This document shows, piece after piece, positions 1 through 5,029 of a DNA stretch of 5,029 nucleotides; position 1 is the first letter of the stretch; the number at the start of each line of letters is the position of its first letter. The translations under genes and the position numbers were made by a program. The notes below the pieces were generated by a model, which saw only the letters and a program-made list of their open reading frames with translations, did no database searches and was not told the origin of the DNA. Source of the stretch: an uncultured Clostridium sp. (lineage in GTDB: Bacteria > Bacillota_A > Clostridia > TANB77 > CAG-508); contig CALIMU010000034.1 in assembly GCA_938045355.1 (NCBI GenBank), positions 1 through 5,029 of the forward strand, in the 5' to 3' direction.

Positions 1-387
1 AAATTAATTTGGAAATAACTGGTAGTTTAAAAAATAGGATAATTGCAGATATATATTTTCAAGATGACATATATGATGATATAATTCTTCAAGGAAAAGA
101 AATATATATTCAAAGAAAAGATTTAAAAAAACTAGAAGATGGAGAATATTATATATTAGATCTTTTAGAATGTGATGTATATAAAGAAAAAGAGTTAATA
201 GGAAAAGTTACAGATATACTTAATAATAATATAACAGAAACACTAGAAGTTGATCGGAAGAAAAACAATAGGAAAAAGATTATTAATTCCAATCATTGAT
301 GAATATATAGAAAAGATAGATGTTAAGAATAAGAAAATATATGTTCAGAAAGAAAATATAAAAAAAATTATAGAATTAGGATATTAG
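1..387 (+). pseudogene. rimM: RimM, ribosome maturation factor (left-truncated by window edge, one frameshift)
   Basis: RimM assists late maturation of the 30S subunit and binds ribosomal protein S19. The first complete codon is at position 3, and about 127 residues of a protein usually near 170 aa are present; the N-terminal part lies outside the window. The stretch GKEIYIQRKDL followed by GEYYILDLLECDVY and then ELIGKVTDIL matches the junction into the PRC-barrel domain (family pattern YYxxDLIGxxV). Reading then leaves frame: GAT (252-254), an extra C at 255, then GGA. Without that C, translation runs on through GKRLLIPIIDEYIEKIDV, the expected RimM C-terminus with its LIP motif, to TAG at 385-387. 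As written, the frame instead stops at 297-299. It lies 8 bp ahead of trmD, its usual partner. The TTG at position 9 is not a real start. No other decay is visible, so the lesion is either very recent, a sequencing error, or bypassed in translation. Confidence 0.85.
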
Positions 388-395
388 GGCACAAA

Positions 396-1115
396 ATGAA
401 GTTTATAGTATTAACACTTTTTAAAGAAATGTTTGAATGTTTAAATACAAGCATTTTAAAAAGAGGAATAGATAAAAAGTTAATAGAATTAGAATTAATA
501 GATATTAGAGATTTTAGTAAAAATAAGCATAAAAAAGTTGATGATATGCCATATGGAGGAGGTGCTCGGAATGGTCATAAGACCTGATGTGGTATATGAT
601 GCATATAATTCTATAGATAAAGAGATCCTAAAAAATTCTAGAATAATATATTTAACACCTAAAGGAAAAGTACTTACACAAGAAAAAGTAAAAAACTTAT
701 CAAAAGAAAAAAATATAATACTTTTATGTGGTCATTATGAAGGAATAGATCAAAGAGTACTTGATAAATTAGAAGTAGAAGAAATATCAGTAGGTGACTA
801 TATATTGACAGGTGGTGAAATTCCAGCAATGATAGTTATTGATGCTGTTTCAAGAAATGTTGAAGGGGTGATTTCTAAAGATTCTTTAGAAGAAGAAAGC
901 TTTTCAAATGATAATCGGAATGTTAGAATACCCACAATATACAAGACCAGAAATATTTGAACAAATGAAAGTACCAGATGTATTATTATCTCGGGAATCA
1001 TAAGAAAATAAGAGAATATAGAGAAAAAGAGTCTTTAAAAATTACTTTAGAAAAAAGACCAGATTTAATAAAAAATAAAAATATAAAGAAGGAGGCCTTA
1101 AATGGACAAAATTAA
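396..1115 (+). pseudogene. trmD: TrmD, tRNA (guanine37-N1)-methyltransferase, three +1 frameshifts
   Basis: TrmD transfers a methyl group from S-adenosylmethionine to G37 of tRNAs that read CUN, CCN and CGG; this m1G37 prevents +1 frameshifting and is normally essential. ATG 396 opens MKFIVLTLFKEMF, the standard N-terminus, with a weak AGGG upstream at 386-389. The frame breaks at an extra C at 567 (GCT-C-GGA), again at 916 (AAT-C-GGA) and at 992 (TCT-C-GGG). Deleting the three Cs gives an uninterrupted 238-residue protein of normal TrmD length, ending in TAA at 1113-1115. It shows DMPYGGGAGMV (about 50-60), YLTPKGK (85-91), LLCGHYEGIDQRV (109-121), SVGDYILTGGE (131-141, trefoil-knot cofactor loop), Arg153, and [11 protein letters not shown] plus VPDVLLSGNH in the C-terminal domain. 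The acidic residue before SF is Glu167, where the well-studied enzymes have Asp169. As written, the first frame yields only 63 aa. The restored 3' end overlaps rplS by 14 bp and contains its ribosome binding site. Confidence 0.9.
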
Positions 1116-1572
1116 AGCAATAGAACATGAACAAATGAAAAATGTAGTTCCAAAATTATCAGTAGGTAATACTGTTAGAGTACATGTAAGGATTACAGAA
1201 GGTAATAAATCAAGAATCCAAGTATTTGAAGGAACAATAATAAAAATACAAAATGGTGGATTAAACCAAACATTTACAGTAAGAAGAATATCTTATGGTG
1301 TAGGTGTTGAAAAAACATTCTTAATACATTCACAAAATGTAGAAAAAGTAGAATTAGTAAGAGTAGGAAAAGCAAGAAGAGCAAAACTTACATACTTAAG
1401 AGATAGATTAGGTAAAAAAGCTAAGACTAAAGAAGTTGTAGGTGCTAGAATAGTTGATGAAGAAATAACTATAAAAGAAGAAAAAGTTGTAGTTCCAGAA
1501 ACAGCAGAAGAAGAAGTAGTTGAAATAGTAACAGAAGAAGTTGTAGAAGAAGGAGGAGAAGTAAATGAATAA
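1102..1572 (+). CDS. rplS: 50S ribosomal protein L19 with acidic C-terminal extension
   Basis: L19 sits at the 30S-50S interface and helps form intersubunit bridges. ATG 1102 is preceded by GGAGG at 1091-1095, 6 bases upstream. Residues 1-111 form a complete L19: [20 protein letters not shown], then [27 protein letters not shown] and [18 protein letters not shown] are all typical, and most family members end at this point (about 115 aa). Here another 45 residues follow (112-156), with 16 Glu/Asp against 3 Lys/Arg and 12 Val, arranged in loose EEVV-type runs. The tail reads straight into the next gene: the stop overlaps the rplM start by 8 bp, and the rplM Shine-Dalgarno AGGAGG at 1551-1556 lies inside the codons for the last acidic residues. 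Translation of the two genes is therefore likely coupled. The L19 assignment is certain; the role of the tail is unknown. Confidence 0.96.
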   Translation: MDKIKAIEHEQMKNVVPKLSVGNTVRVHVRITEGNKSRIQVFEGTIIKIQNGGLNQTFTVRRISYGVGVEKTFLIHSQNVEKVELVRVGKARRAKLTYLRDRLGKKAKTKEVVGARIVDEEITIKEEKVVVPETAEEEVVEIVTEEVVEEGGEVNE

Positions 1573-1999
1573 GACATATACTCCAAAAGGGAAAGAAATA
1601 GAAAAAAAATGGTATATAATTGATGCTAAAGATAAAGTATTAGGAAGAGTAGCAACAGAAGCAGCAACATTACTTCGTGGAAAACACAAACCTAACTTTA
1701 TGTTTAACATAGATACAGGAGATCATGTTATAATTATAAACTGTAAAGATATAGTTTTAACAGGAAATAAATTAAACCAAAAAATGTATAGAAGACATTC
1801 AGGATACATTGGTGGTATGAAGGAAAAAACAGCTAAACAAATGATGGAACAAACACCAGAAAAAGCAATGTATTTAGCAATAAAAGGTATGCTTCCACAT
1901 ACAAAATTAGGAGCAGCACAACTTAAAAAATTAAGAGTATATGCAGATGAAAATCATATGCAAACAGCTCAAAAACCAGAAGTTTGGGAGGTTAAATAA
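1565..1999 (+). CDS. rplM: 50S ribosomal protein L13
   Basis: L13 is an early-assembly protein of the large subunit. The 144-residue product matches the family's usual length (about 142 aa). Family signatures in order are: [21 protein letters not shown] (N-terminal part), LRGKHKPNF, then [30 protein letters not shown], and [19 protein letters not shown] with the conserved GMLP turn. ATG 1565 is supported by AGGAGG at 1551-1556 with 8 bases of spacing. It starts 8 bp inside rplS, which suggests translational coupling to it, and is followed after 5 bp by rpsI, its near-universal partner. In many bacteria rplM-rpsI form a separate operon; here they are joined directly to the rimM-trmD-rplS group. 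No anomalies are seen. Confidence 0.98.
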   Translation: MNKTYTPKGKEIEKKWYIIDAKDKVLGRVATEAATLLRGKHKPNFMFNIDTGDHVIIINCKDIVLTGNKLNQKMYRRHSGYIGGMKEKTAKQMMEQTPEKAMYLAIKGMLPHTKLGAAQLKKLRVYADENHMQTAQKPEVWEVK

Positions 2000-2004
2000 T
2001 AAAA

Positions 2005-2409
2005 ATGGCAAAACAAGAAAATAAGGTGTTCTTAGGAACAGGTAGAAGAAAAAAATCAATTGCTAGAGTAAGATTAATGGCAGGAACAGGTAAAATAACT
2101 GTAAATGGAAAAGATATAACAGAATATTTTGGAACAGAAACATTAATAGTTATAGCAAAACAAGCTTTAGAAGCAATAAATAAAACAGAAAACTATGATG
2201 TAATAGTTAAAGTTATAGGTGGAGGATTCTCAGGACAAGCAGGAGCTATAAGACATGGTATAGCAAGAGCTTTAATAGAAGCAGATGAAGAAGAATATAG
2301 ACCAACATTAAAAGCAGCAGGATACTTAACACGTGATTCTCGTATGAAAGAAAGAAAAAAATACGGTCTTAAAAAAGCTAGAAAAGCTCCACAATTCAGT
2401 AAGAGATAA
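2005..2409 (+). CDS. rpsI: 30S ribosomal protein S9
   Basis: S9 lies in the head of the small subunit, and its C-terminal tail reaches toward the P-site tRNA. The 134-residue product has the family pattern: [20 protein letters not shown] near the N-terminus, [14 protein letters not shown], the glycine-rich [21 protein letters not shown] segment, then [20 protein letters not shown], and the invariant APQFSKR end whose terminal Lys-Arg contacts tRNA. The start at ATG 2005 follows the rplM stop by 5 bp. Its most likely ribosome binding site, GGGAGG at 1986-1991, is inside the end of rplM and 13 bases from the ATG. That is rather far, so initiation may lean on coupling with rplM. It is the last gene of the operon and is followed by a strong terminator. 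Confidence 0.98.
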   Translation: MAKQENKVFLGTGRRKKSIARVRLMAGTGKITVNGKDITEYFGTETLIVIAKQALEAINKTENYDVIVKVIGGGFSGQAGAIRHGIARALIEADEEEYRPTLKAAGYLTRDSRMKERKKYGLKKARKAPQFSKR

Positions 2410-2450
2410 AAACAAATATATAAAAATTATAATTATATCTATAATTGTAG

Positions 2451-2492
2451 AAATACCTTTAAGAAGAATAATCTTTTTAAAGGTATTTTTTG
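2451..2492 (+). terminator. Rho-independent terminator of the ribosomal operon
   Basis: The arms AAATACCTTTAA (2451-2462) and TTAAAGGTATTT (2477-2488) are perfectly complementary. The pairing continues inward through GAAGA/TCTTT (one G-T pair) to a four-base ATAA loop at 2468-2471, giving a stem of about 17 bp. A run of T ends at 2491. It lies about 40 bp after the rpsI stop and closes the rimM-rpsI transcription unit. Confidence 0.93.
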
Positions 2493-2525
2493 TTATTGAA
2501 ATATAAGATCTATAAAAAACGCAAG

Positions 2526-2554
2526 TTTACATAAATAGTGAAATGTGCTATAAT
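2526..2554 (+). promoter_or_regulatory. Sigma-70 type promoter for the 84-aa exported protein
   Basis: TTTACA (2526-2531), a 17-base spacer, and TATAAT (2549-2554) with a TG-C extended -10 (TG at 2546-2547). It stands between the operon terminator and the ATG at 2610, so this gene is probably transcribed alone. The match to the vegetative consensus is close, although short A/T words of this kind are frequent in such DNA. Confidence 0.75.
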
Positions 2555-2609
2555 ATAATTATTGATTAAATAAGATATAAAATTAAATTTAATTTTTTAG
2601 GAGGATAAT

Positions 2610-2864
2610 ATGAAAATAAAAAACATAGTAATTTTAATGTTTATGATTACAACACTAGGATTATTTCCAGCAAAAAAACATAATAGACATAGAGTGCCCA
2701 GAAGAAATTTAAGATGGAAAAAAAGAGAAAAAATAAAATATACTGAAAATGAATTAATGAAAGACCTTGTAATCTTAGAAAAAGGATTAGGAAACGAGAT
2801 TTATAATGGGCTAGGATATATGTTTAATGGTAAAAACCATAAAAAGATCAAGAAATTTAAGTAA
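2610..2864 (+). CDS. Small, strongly basic exported protein of unknown function
   Basis: I do not recognise this 84-residue protein. ATG 2610 has an optimal AGGAGG at 2599-2604, 5 bases upstream. Residues 1-21 form a plausible signal peptide: KIK at the N-terminus, a hydrophobic core (IVILMFMITTLGLF), and a likely cut after Pro-Ala at 20-21. The mature part of about 63 residues carries about 20 Lys/Arg against 6 Asp/Glu, concentrated at its start (HNRHRVPRRNLRWKKREK) and at its end (HKKIKKFK). Between them is a short neutral, helix-prone segment with GLGNEIYNGLGYMFNG. No cysteine is present after the signal peptide, so it is not a lipoprotein or a disulfide peptide. Its own promoter and terminator flank it, and the next gene also encodes an exported protein. 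Possible roles include binding nucleic acid or anionic surface polymers, or a cationic antimicrobial peptide; the sequence does not decide between them. Confidence 0.7.
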   Translation: MKIKNIVILMFMITTLGLFPAKKHNRHRVPRRNLRWKKREKIKYTENELMKDLVILEKGLGNEIYNGLGYMFNGKNHKKIKKFK

Positions 2865-2880
2865 AAGATTATAAATTAGG

Positions 2881-2916
2881 AGAGTGGAAGATAAAATATA
2901 TCTTTTACTCTTTTTA
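2881..2916 (+). terminator. Rho-independent terminator after the 84-aa gene
   Basis: AGAGTGGAAGAT (2881-2892) pairs with ATCTTTTACTCT (2900-2911) over 12 positions, two of them G-T, around a 7-base loop. Five T follow from 2911. It lies 17 bases after the stop codon. Confidence 0.8.
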
Positions 2917-2970
2917 TATATTATATAAAATGTTTAGATTTATTTAATATATAATTTACATAACTTGTTG

Positions 2971-2999
2971 TTGCAAGATTATGAAATAGATGGTATAAT
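2971..2999 (+). promoter_or_regulatory. Sigma-70 type promoter for the coiled-coil exported protein
   Basis: TTGCAA (2971-2976), 17 bases, TATAAT (2994-2999), with TG-G directly before the -10 (TG at 2991-2992). This is an extended -10 promoter close to consensus. It would give a leader of about 55-60 bases before ATG 3064. Confidence 0.75.
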
Positions 3000-3047
3000 A
3001 TTAATGTACAGAAATTTTCTATACATAAAACTTAAATAAGATTTATG

Positions 3048-3058
3048 AAGGATGTGAT
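3048..3058 (+). promoter_or_regulatory. Long Shine-Dalgarno sequence for the gene at 3064
   Basis: AAGGATGTGAT matches the full anti-Shine-Dalgarno complement AAGGAGGTGAT at 10 of 11 positions and ends 5 bases before ATG 3064. It fixes the start codon and suggests strong translation. Confidence 0.75.
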
Positions 3059-3063
3059 TTGCA

Positions 3064-3663
3064 ATGATTAAAAAGAATTTATTAAGAGGAATGGTAATTC
3101 TTGGTGTTCTGAGTGTTTCAGCAGGGTTATCTGCTAATTACATTGATGATGCGGCAGAGCTTATCGTAAATGAGGAATTGACTGAAAGAGATCTTATAAA
3201 AGATTTCAGCAGTAAGGAGATAGCAGAAATAAGAGGGAGAGTAAAAGAATTAAAACTCAAGAACTTAAGAGCTCAAAAGAAGGATGAAGAAGAAAAAGAA
3301 AAAAATAGACGGTTAGAAGAGCTTAAGAAAAAGGAAACAGGGAAAAGCTCAATATTAGTTGACGATTTAGAAAAAAAAGTTAATAATCGATTTTCTAAAC
3401 TTGAAAGCAGAGTTTCCAGCCTTGAAAAAAACAAAAATAAAGCAGCTCAAAATAAGAGTAATAATAACAAGGTGACTTCTTCAACAGCTAAGAAGGTTTC
3501 GAAGAAAGAAGCGATTGATCTAATTTTAAGAGGAAAACTGGGAGATGGCCCAGAAAGAATTGAAAAATTGAAGAAATTAGGCTTCAATGATTCAGAAGTC
3601 AAAGAAATCCAAAAGAGTGTCACAAAAATAATAAATGAAGATCAAATTAAAACAGATTTGTAA
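3064..3663 (+). CDS. Exported coiled-coil protein with a CW_7-like C-terminal repeat
   Basis: No named gene is recognised in this 199-residue protein. Residues 1-24 are a clear signal peptide (Lys-rich start, hydrophobic GMVILGVLSVSAGLSA, cut expected before Asn25). A short acidic region follows (25-50). A Lys/Glu-rich, probably coiled-coil helix spans about 50-92, and a second heptad-like segment lies at about 97-123. Then comes a flexible Asn/Ser/Lys linker (124-146). Residues 148-188 (RGKLGDGPERIEKLKKLGF, then V179 and IQ at 182-183) fit the pattern of the CW_7 cell-wall repeat found in Cpl-7-type lysozymes: G-[NED]-G-x-x-R, L-x-x-x-G-[YF], VQ. No catalytic domain is present. I infer a periplasmic or surface protein that grips peptidoglycan through its end. 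G+C is about 32% (191 of 600 bases), against about 22% in the gene that follows, and it has one CGG Arg codon. FadA-like adhesins of this phylum are also exported coiled coils, but I see no specific match. Confidence 0.8.
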   Translation: MIKKNLLRGMVILGVLSVSAGLSANYIDDAAELIVNEELTERDLIKDFSSKEIAEIRGRVKELKLKNLRAQKKDEEEKEKNRRLEELKKKETGKSSILVDDLEKKVNNRFSKLESRVSSLEKNKNKAAQNKSNNNKVTSSTAKKVSKKEAIDLILRGKLGDGPERIEKLKKLGFNDSEVKEIQKSVTKIINEDQIKTDL

Positions 3664-3708
3664 TTAAATTTAATTTGACTTATTTATTTTATTCTAATGA
3701 CCTATAAT

Positions 3709-3744
3709 AAAAAAGAAGGGGATAATTTATCCTCTTCTTTTTTT
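3709..3744. terminator. Bidirectional terminator between convergent genes
   Basis: The left arm, AAAAAAGAAGGGGATA (3709-3724), pairs with the right arm ending in the T run (3728-3743) over 16 positions with one G-T, around a 3-base loop. A on the left and T on the right make it a valid intrinsic terminator on both strands. It stops the + gene ending at 3663 and the - gene ending at 3751. Confidence 0.9.
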
Positions 3745-3750
3745 AATGTA

Positions 3751-4905
3751 TTATATTTCATTTTCATATAGTTCTTCATCATTACTTCTAGAGAAATTAA
3801 ACCTTAAGTCTATAAGTAATTTAATTTTTGAGAAGAATGTTTTTATAAAGCTTTGTGAATATATTTTAGGAAGATTTAATATATCCTTTCTAGCTTTAAG
3901 AGCAAATGAATAATTACCATATGCTTCTATAAGTGCAAGCTTATTATTTAATTCAATATTTATTTTATCTTTAAATTGTTCAAATGAATAGTCACCTTCA
4001 TAGTTAATTATATAATTTTCAAAATTAGATATAAGTGTTTTCATATTAACTATATCTTGAACTGTTTCTATTTTATCTAGTTCATTTGCAAAAGCAGATG
4101 TATATATTATTTTTTGTACATCTAAAACTGTTTCTCTAAGTTTATTCTTTAAATTTGTAATATTATTTAAAACAGATATTTTTTTACTTTCTGCTTGATT
4201 ATGTGTGTGTATAGTAGAATATACATCAGAAAGTTTTTCTTGTAATTGAACAATATATGTAAGTTTTTCTTCTATATAGTTATAATTCTCTTCAGATGTT
4301 ATAGTTTTAAAAGTTTTTTCAAATAAGTCTGTACTAAATAATGTACTAAAAAATAATGGGTAAGTACCTGTAAAGAAACACATTTGCCTTATAATAGCTG
4401 TTTCAATAGGGTAATAATTGTTACTTGGAGTAGTAAGTTCTAGTTCATAATATTTAACATGATCTGGAACTTCTTTTGCAATAGTACTTGCTATATATTG
4501 TACAGAAGCTTCATTTAAACCTAATCCTTTTTCAGGTCTAAATAGTTTAGAAGGTTTAAAAAGTCCCATTCTAATAAGAAAATTATCTTCAGTAAGTTCT
4601 GCTTGGAAGAAATGAAGTATTTCATGTATTACAGAACTATCTAAGTTAGATATGTTTAAATCATTTGAAAAATATATTGAATTTGTTGTATAGTCATATT
4701 TTCCCATAGAAAGATCATCAAAATCTGCTAAATACATATTACTTTTTCCAAGAGAATTAAATAACATTTCTTTAGATATTTTAAATTCAGAAACTACAGG
4801 ATAGATTAGGTCAACTGCTTTTTTTGAAATAGTATGTCTATCTTTTGCACTAATTTCAGTAATATTTGATATACCATGTAGTTTATGGTTAAATTTCTTA
4901 CTCAT
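3751..4905 (-). CDS. Putative cytoplasmic zinc metallopeptidase (HExxH, gluzincin-like)
   Basis: The product has 384 residues and no signal peptide, so it probably acts in the cytoplasm unless exported by another route. Residues 71-80 (DYTTNSIYFS) look like the edge strand that precedes the active-site helix of zincins. The helix then carries H94-E-I-L-H98 in SSVIHEILHFFQ (bases 4612-4626). A second helix has GLNEASVQYIAS with Glu132, 34 residues on. His94 and His98 with Glu132 would be the zinc ligands and Glu95 the general base, the arrangement of gluzincins. The remaining 200 or so residues are predicted helical, with a coiled-coil-like stretch at about 208-265 and a basic, hydrophobic segment near 353-372. 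I know no named family for the whole chain. ATG 4905 has GAAAGGA on the minus strand (4917-4911), 5 bases upstream. G+C is very low, about 22% in five sampled 60-base stretches. The gene stands alone, converging on the + gene at a shared terminator. The peptidase call is moderate and the substrate unknown. Confidence 0.75.
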   Translation of the reverse strand: MSKKFNHKLHGISNITEISAKDRHTISKKAVDLIYPVVSEFKISKEMLFNSLGKSNMYLADFDDLSMGKYDYTTNSIYFSNDLNISNLDSSVIHEILHFFQAELTEDNFLIRMGLFKPSKLFRPEKGLGLNEASVQYIASTIAKEVPDHVKYYELELTTPSNNYYPIETAIIRQMCFFTGTYPLFFSTLFSTDLFEKTFKTITSEENYNYIEEKLTYIVQLQEKLSDVYSTIHTHNQAESKKISVLNNITNLKNKLRETVLDVQKIIYTSAFANELDKIETVQDIVNMKTLISNFENYIINYEGDYSFEQFKDKINIELNNKLALIEAYGNYSFALKARKDILNLPKIYSQSFIKTFFSKIKLLIDLRFNFSRSNDEELYENEI

Positions 4906-4939
4906 ATTATTCCTTTCATAAATTATAATTATATATATT

Positions 4940-4958
4940 TAATATATCAGATATATTA
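4940..4958. repeat. 19-bp perfect dyad upstream of the peptidase gene
   Basis: TAATATATC and GATATATTA are exact inverted copies around a single central A. The dyad lies 34 bases before the ATG at 4905, between the start codon and the tentative promoter, where a repressor operator could sit. Because both arms are nearly all A/T, chance is a real alternative. Confidence 0.45.
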
Positions 4959-4974
4959 TGTTTTATATATTATT

Positions 4975-5004
4975 TTTATAAAAAGTATTAAAAAAGTAAT
5001 ACAA
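4975..5004 (-). promoter_or_regulatory. Tentative promoter for the peptidase gene
   Basis: On the minus strand, TTGTAT (5004-4999), an 18-base spacer, then TATAAA (4980-4975). This would give a leader of about 60 bases containing the 19-bp dyad. A second -10-like TATAAT at 5015-5010 would need a -35 beyond the window. In sequence this A/T-rich the assignment is weak. Confidence 0.35.
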
Positions 5005-5029
5005 AAAACATTATAATATTAAGTTATGT

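Noticed and set aside
252..260. GATCGGAAG equals nine bases of a common Illumina adapter start, suggesting adapter contamination at the rimM lesion
   Set aside because: The sequence on both sides is genuine rimM once a single C is removed, and the other three lesions do not match the adapter.
9..299. TTG at position 9 as the start of an independent 96-aa protein
   Set aside because: The frame is open to the window edge and the protein is the interior of RimM; the last 14 or so residues are the out-of-frame product after the extra C at 255.
538..960. Separate 140-aa gene starting at ATG 538
   Set aside because: Its residues from Gly at 568 onward are the middle of TrmD in the +1 frame; the part before that is out-of-frame trmD DNA. 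It is a fragment produced by the insertions at 567 and 916.
1..1000. Context TGGRA alone forces the C insertion
   Set aside because: Uninterrupted TGGAA occurs at 10-14 and several times downstream, including glycine codons in rplM and rpsI, so context is not sufficient.
798..1710. Minus-strand open frames opposite trmD, rplS and rplM
   Set aside because: They lie entirely opposite conserved genes, have low-complexity Ser/Thr/Phe-rich products and lack ribosome binding sites.
2526..2963. The word TTTACATAA shared by the regions before the two exported-protein genes (2526 and 2955) as a common regulator site
   Set aside because: Its distance to the -10 differs (23 and 39 bases), and a nine-base A/T-rich word is expected by chance at this composition.
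1..5029. tRNA or rRNA genes, CRISPR arrays, insertion sequences, attachment sites
   Set aside because: No cloverleaf with T-arm signature, no regularly spaced repeats, no transposase fragments and no long terminal repeats were found by reading both strands.

Overview
The window is a piece of an AT-rich bacterial chromosome. Base composition (about 22% G+C in the last gene), codon use and protein style fit the Leptotrichiaceae branch of Fusobacteriota (Sneathia, Streptobacillus, Leptotrichia type). That placement is an inference from style, not from a marker gene comparison. All intact genes end in TAA or TAG, and Trp is encoded by TGG, so nothing points to a Mollicutes-type code.

Positions 1-2492 hold the downstream part of a translation operon on the + strand: rimM (left end outside the window), trmD, rplS, rplM and rpsI, closed by a strong intrinsic terminator. 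The genes are packed with overlaps or very short gaps: trmD/rplS overlap by 14 bp, rplS/rplM overlap by 8 bp, and rplM/rpsI are 5 bp apart. Their products serve 30S maturation, tRNA m1G37 methylation and the ribosomal proteins L19, L13 and S9. L19 carries a 45-residue acidic tail that is not part of the normal protein.

The most striking observation is that rimM and trmD are broken as written, once and three times, by the same kind of lesion. A single extra C sits between a T and a glycine codon (NNT-C-GGR) at positions 255, 567, 916 and 992. Removing these four bases restores two full-length, well-conserved reading frames. TCGG occurs nowhere else in the window. At every site the next zero-frame codon is CGG, a very rare Arg codon here. 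A region-limited sequencing or assembly artefact is the simplest explanation. A real recurrent +1 frameshift at CGG would be remarkable, because TrmD itself makes the tRNA modification that suppresses +1 frameshifting.

Positions 2500-3663 hold two single-gene units, each with its own promoter of the extended -10 type and its own terminator. One encodes a very small, highly basic exported protein (84 aa). The other encodes an exported Lys/Glu-rich coiled-coil protein (199 aa) whose C-terminus resembles a CW_7 cell-wall-binding repeat and whose G+C is clearly higher than its neighbour's. A bidirectional terminator at 3709-3744 separates it from a convergent minus-strand gene at 3751-4905. That gene encodes a putative cytoplasmic zinc peptidase with an HEILH motif, a downstream NEA glutamate and a long helical C-terminal region. 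The last 124 bases (4906-5029) hold its ribosome binding site, a 19-bp dyad and a tentative promoter, and no gene.
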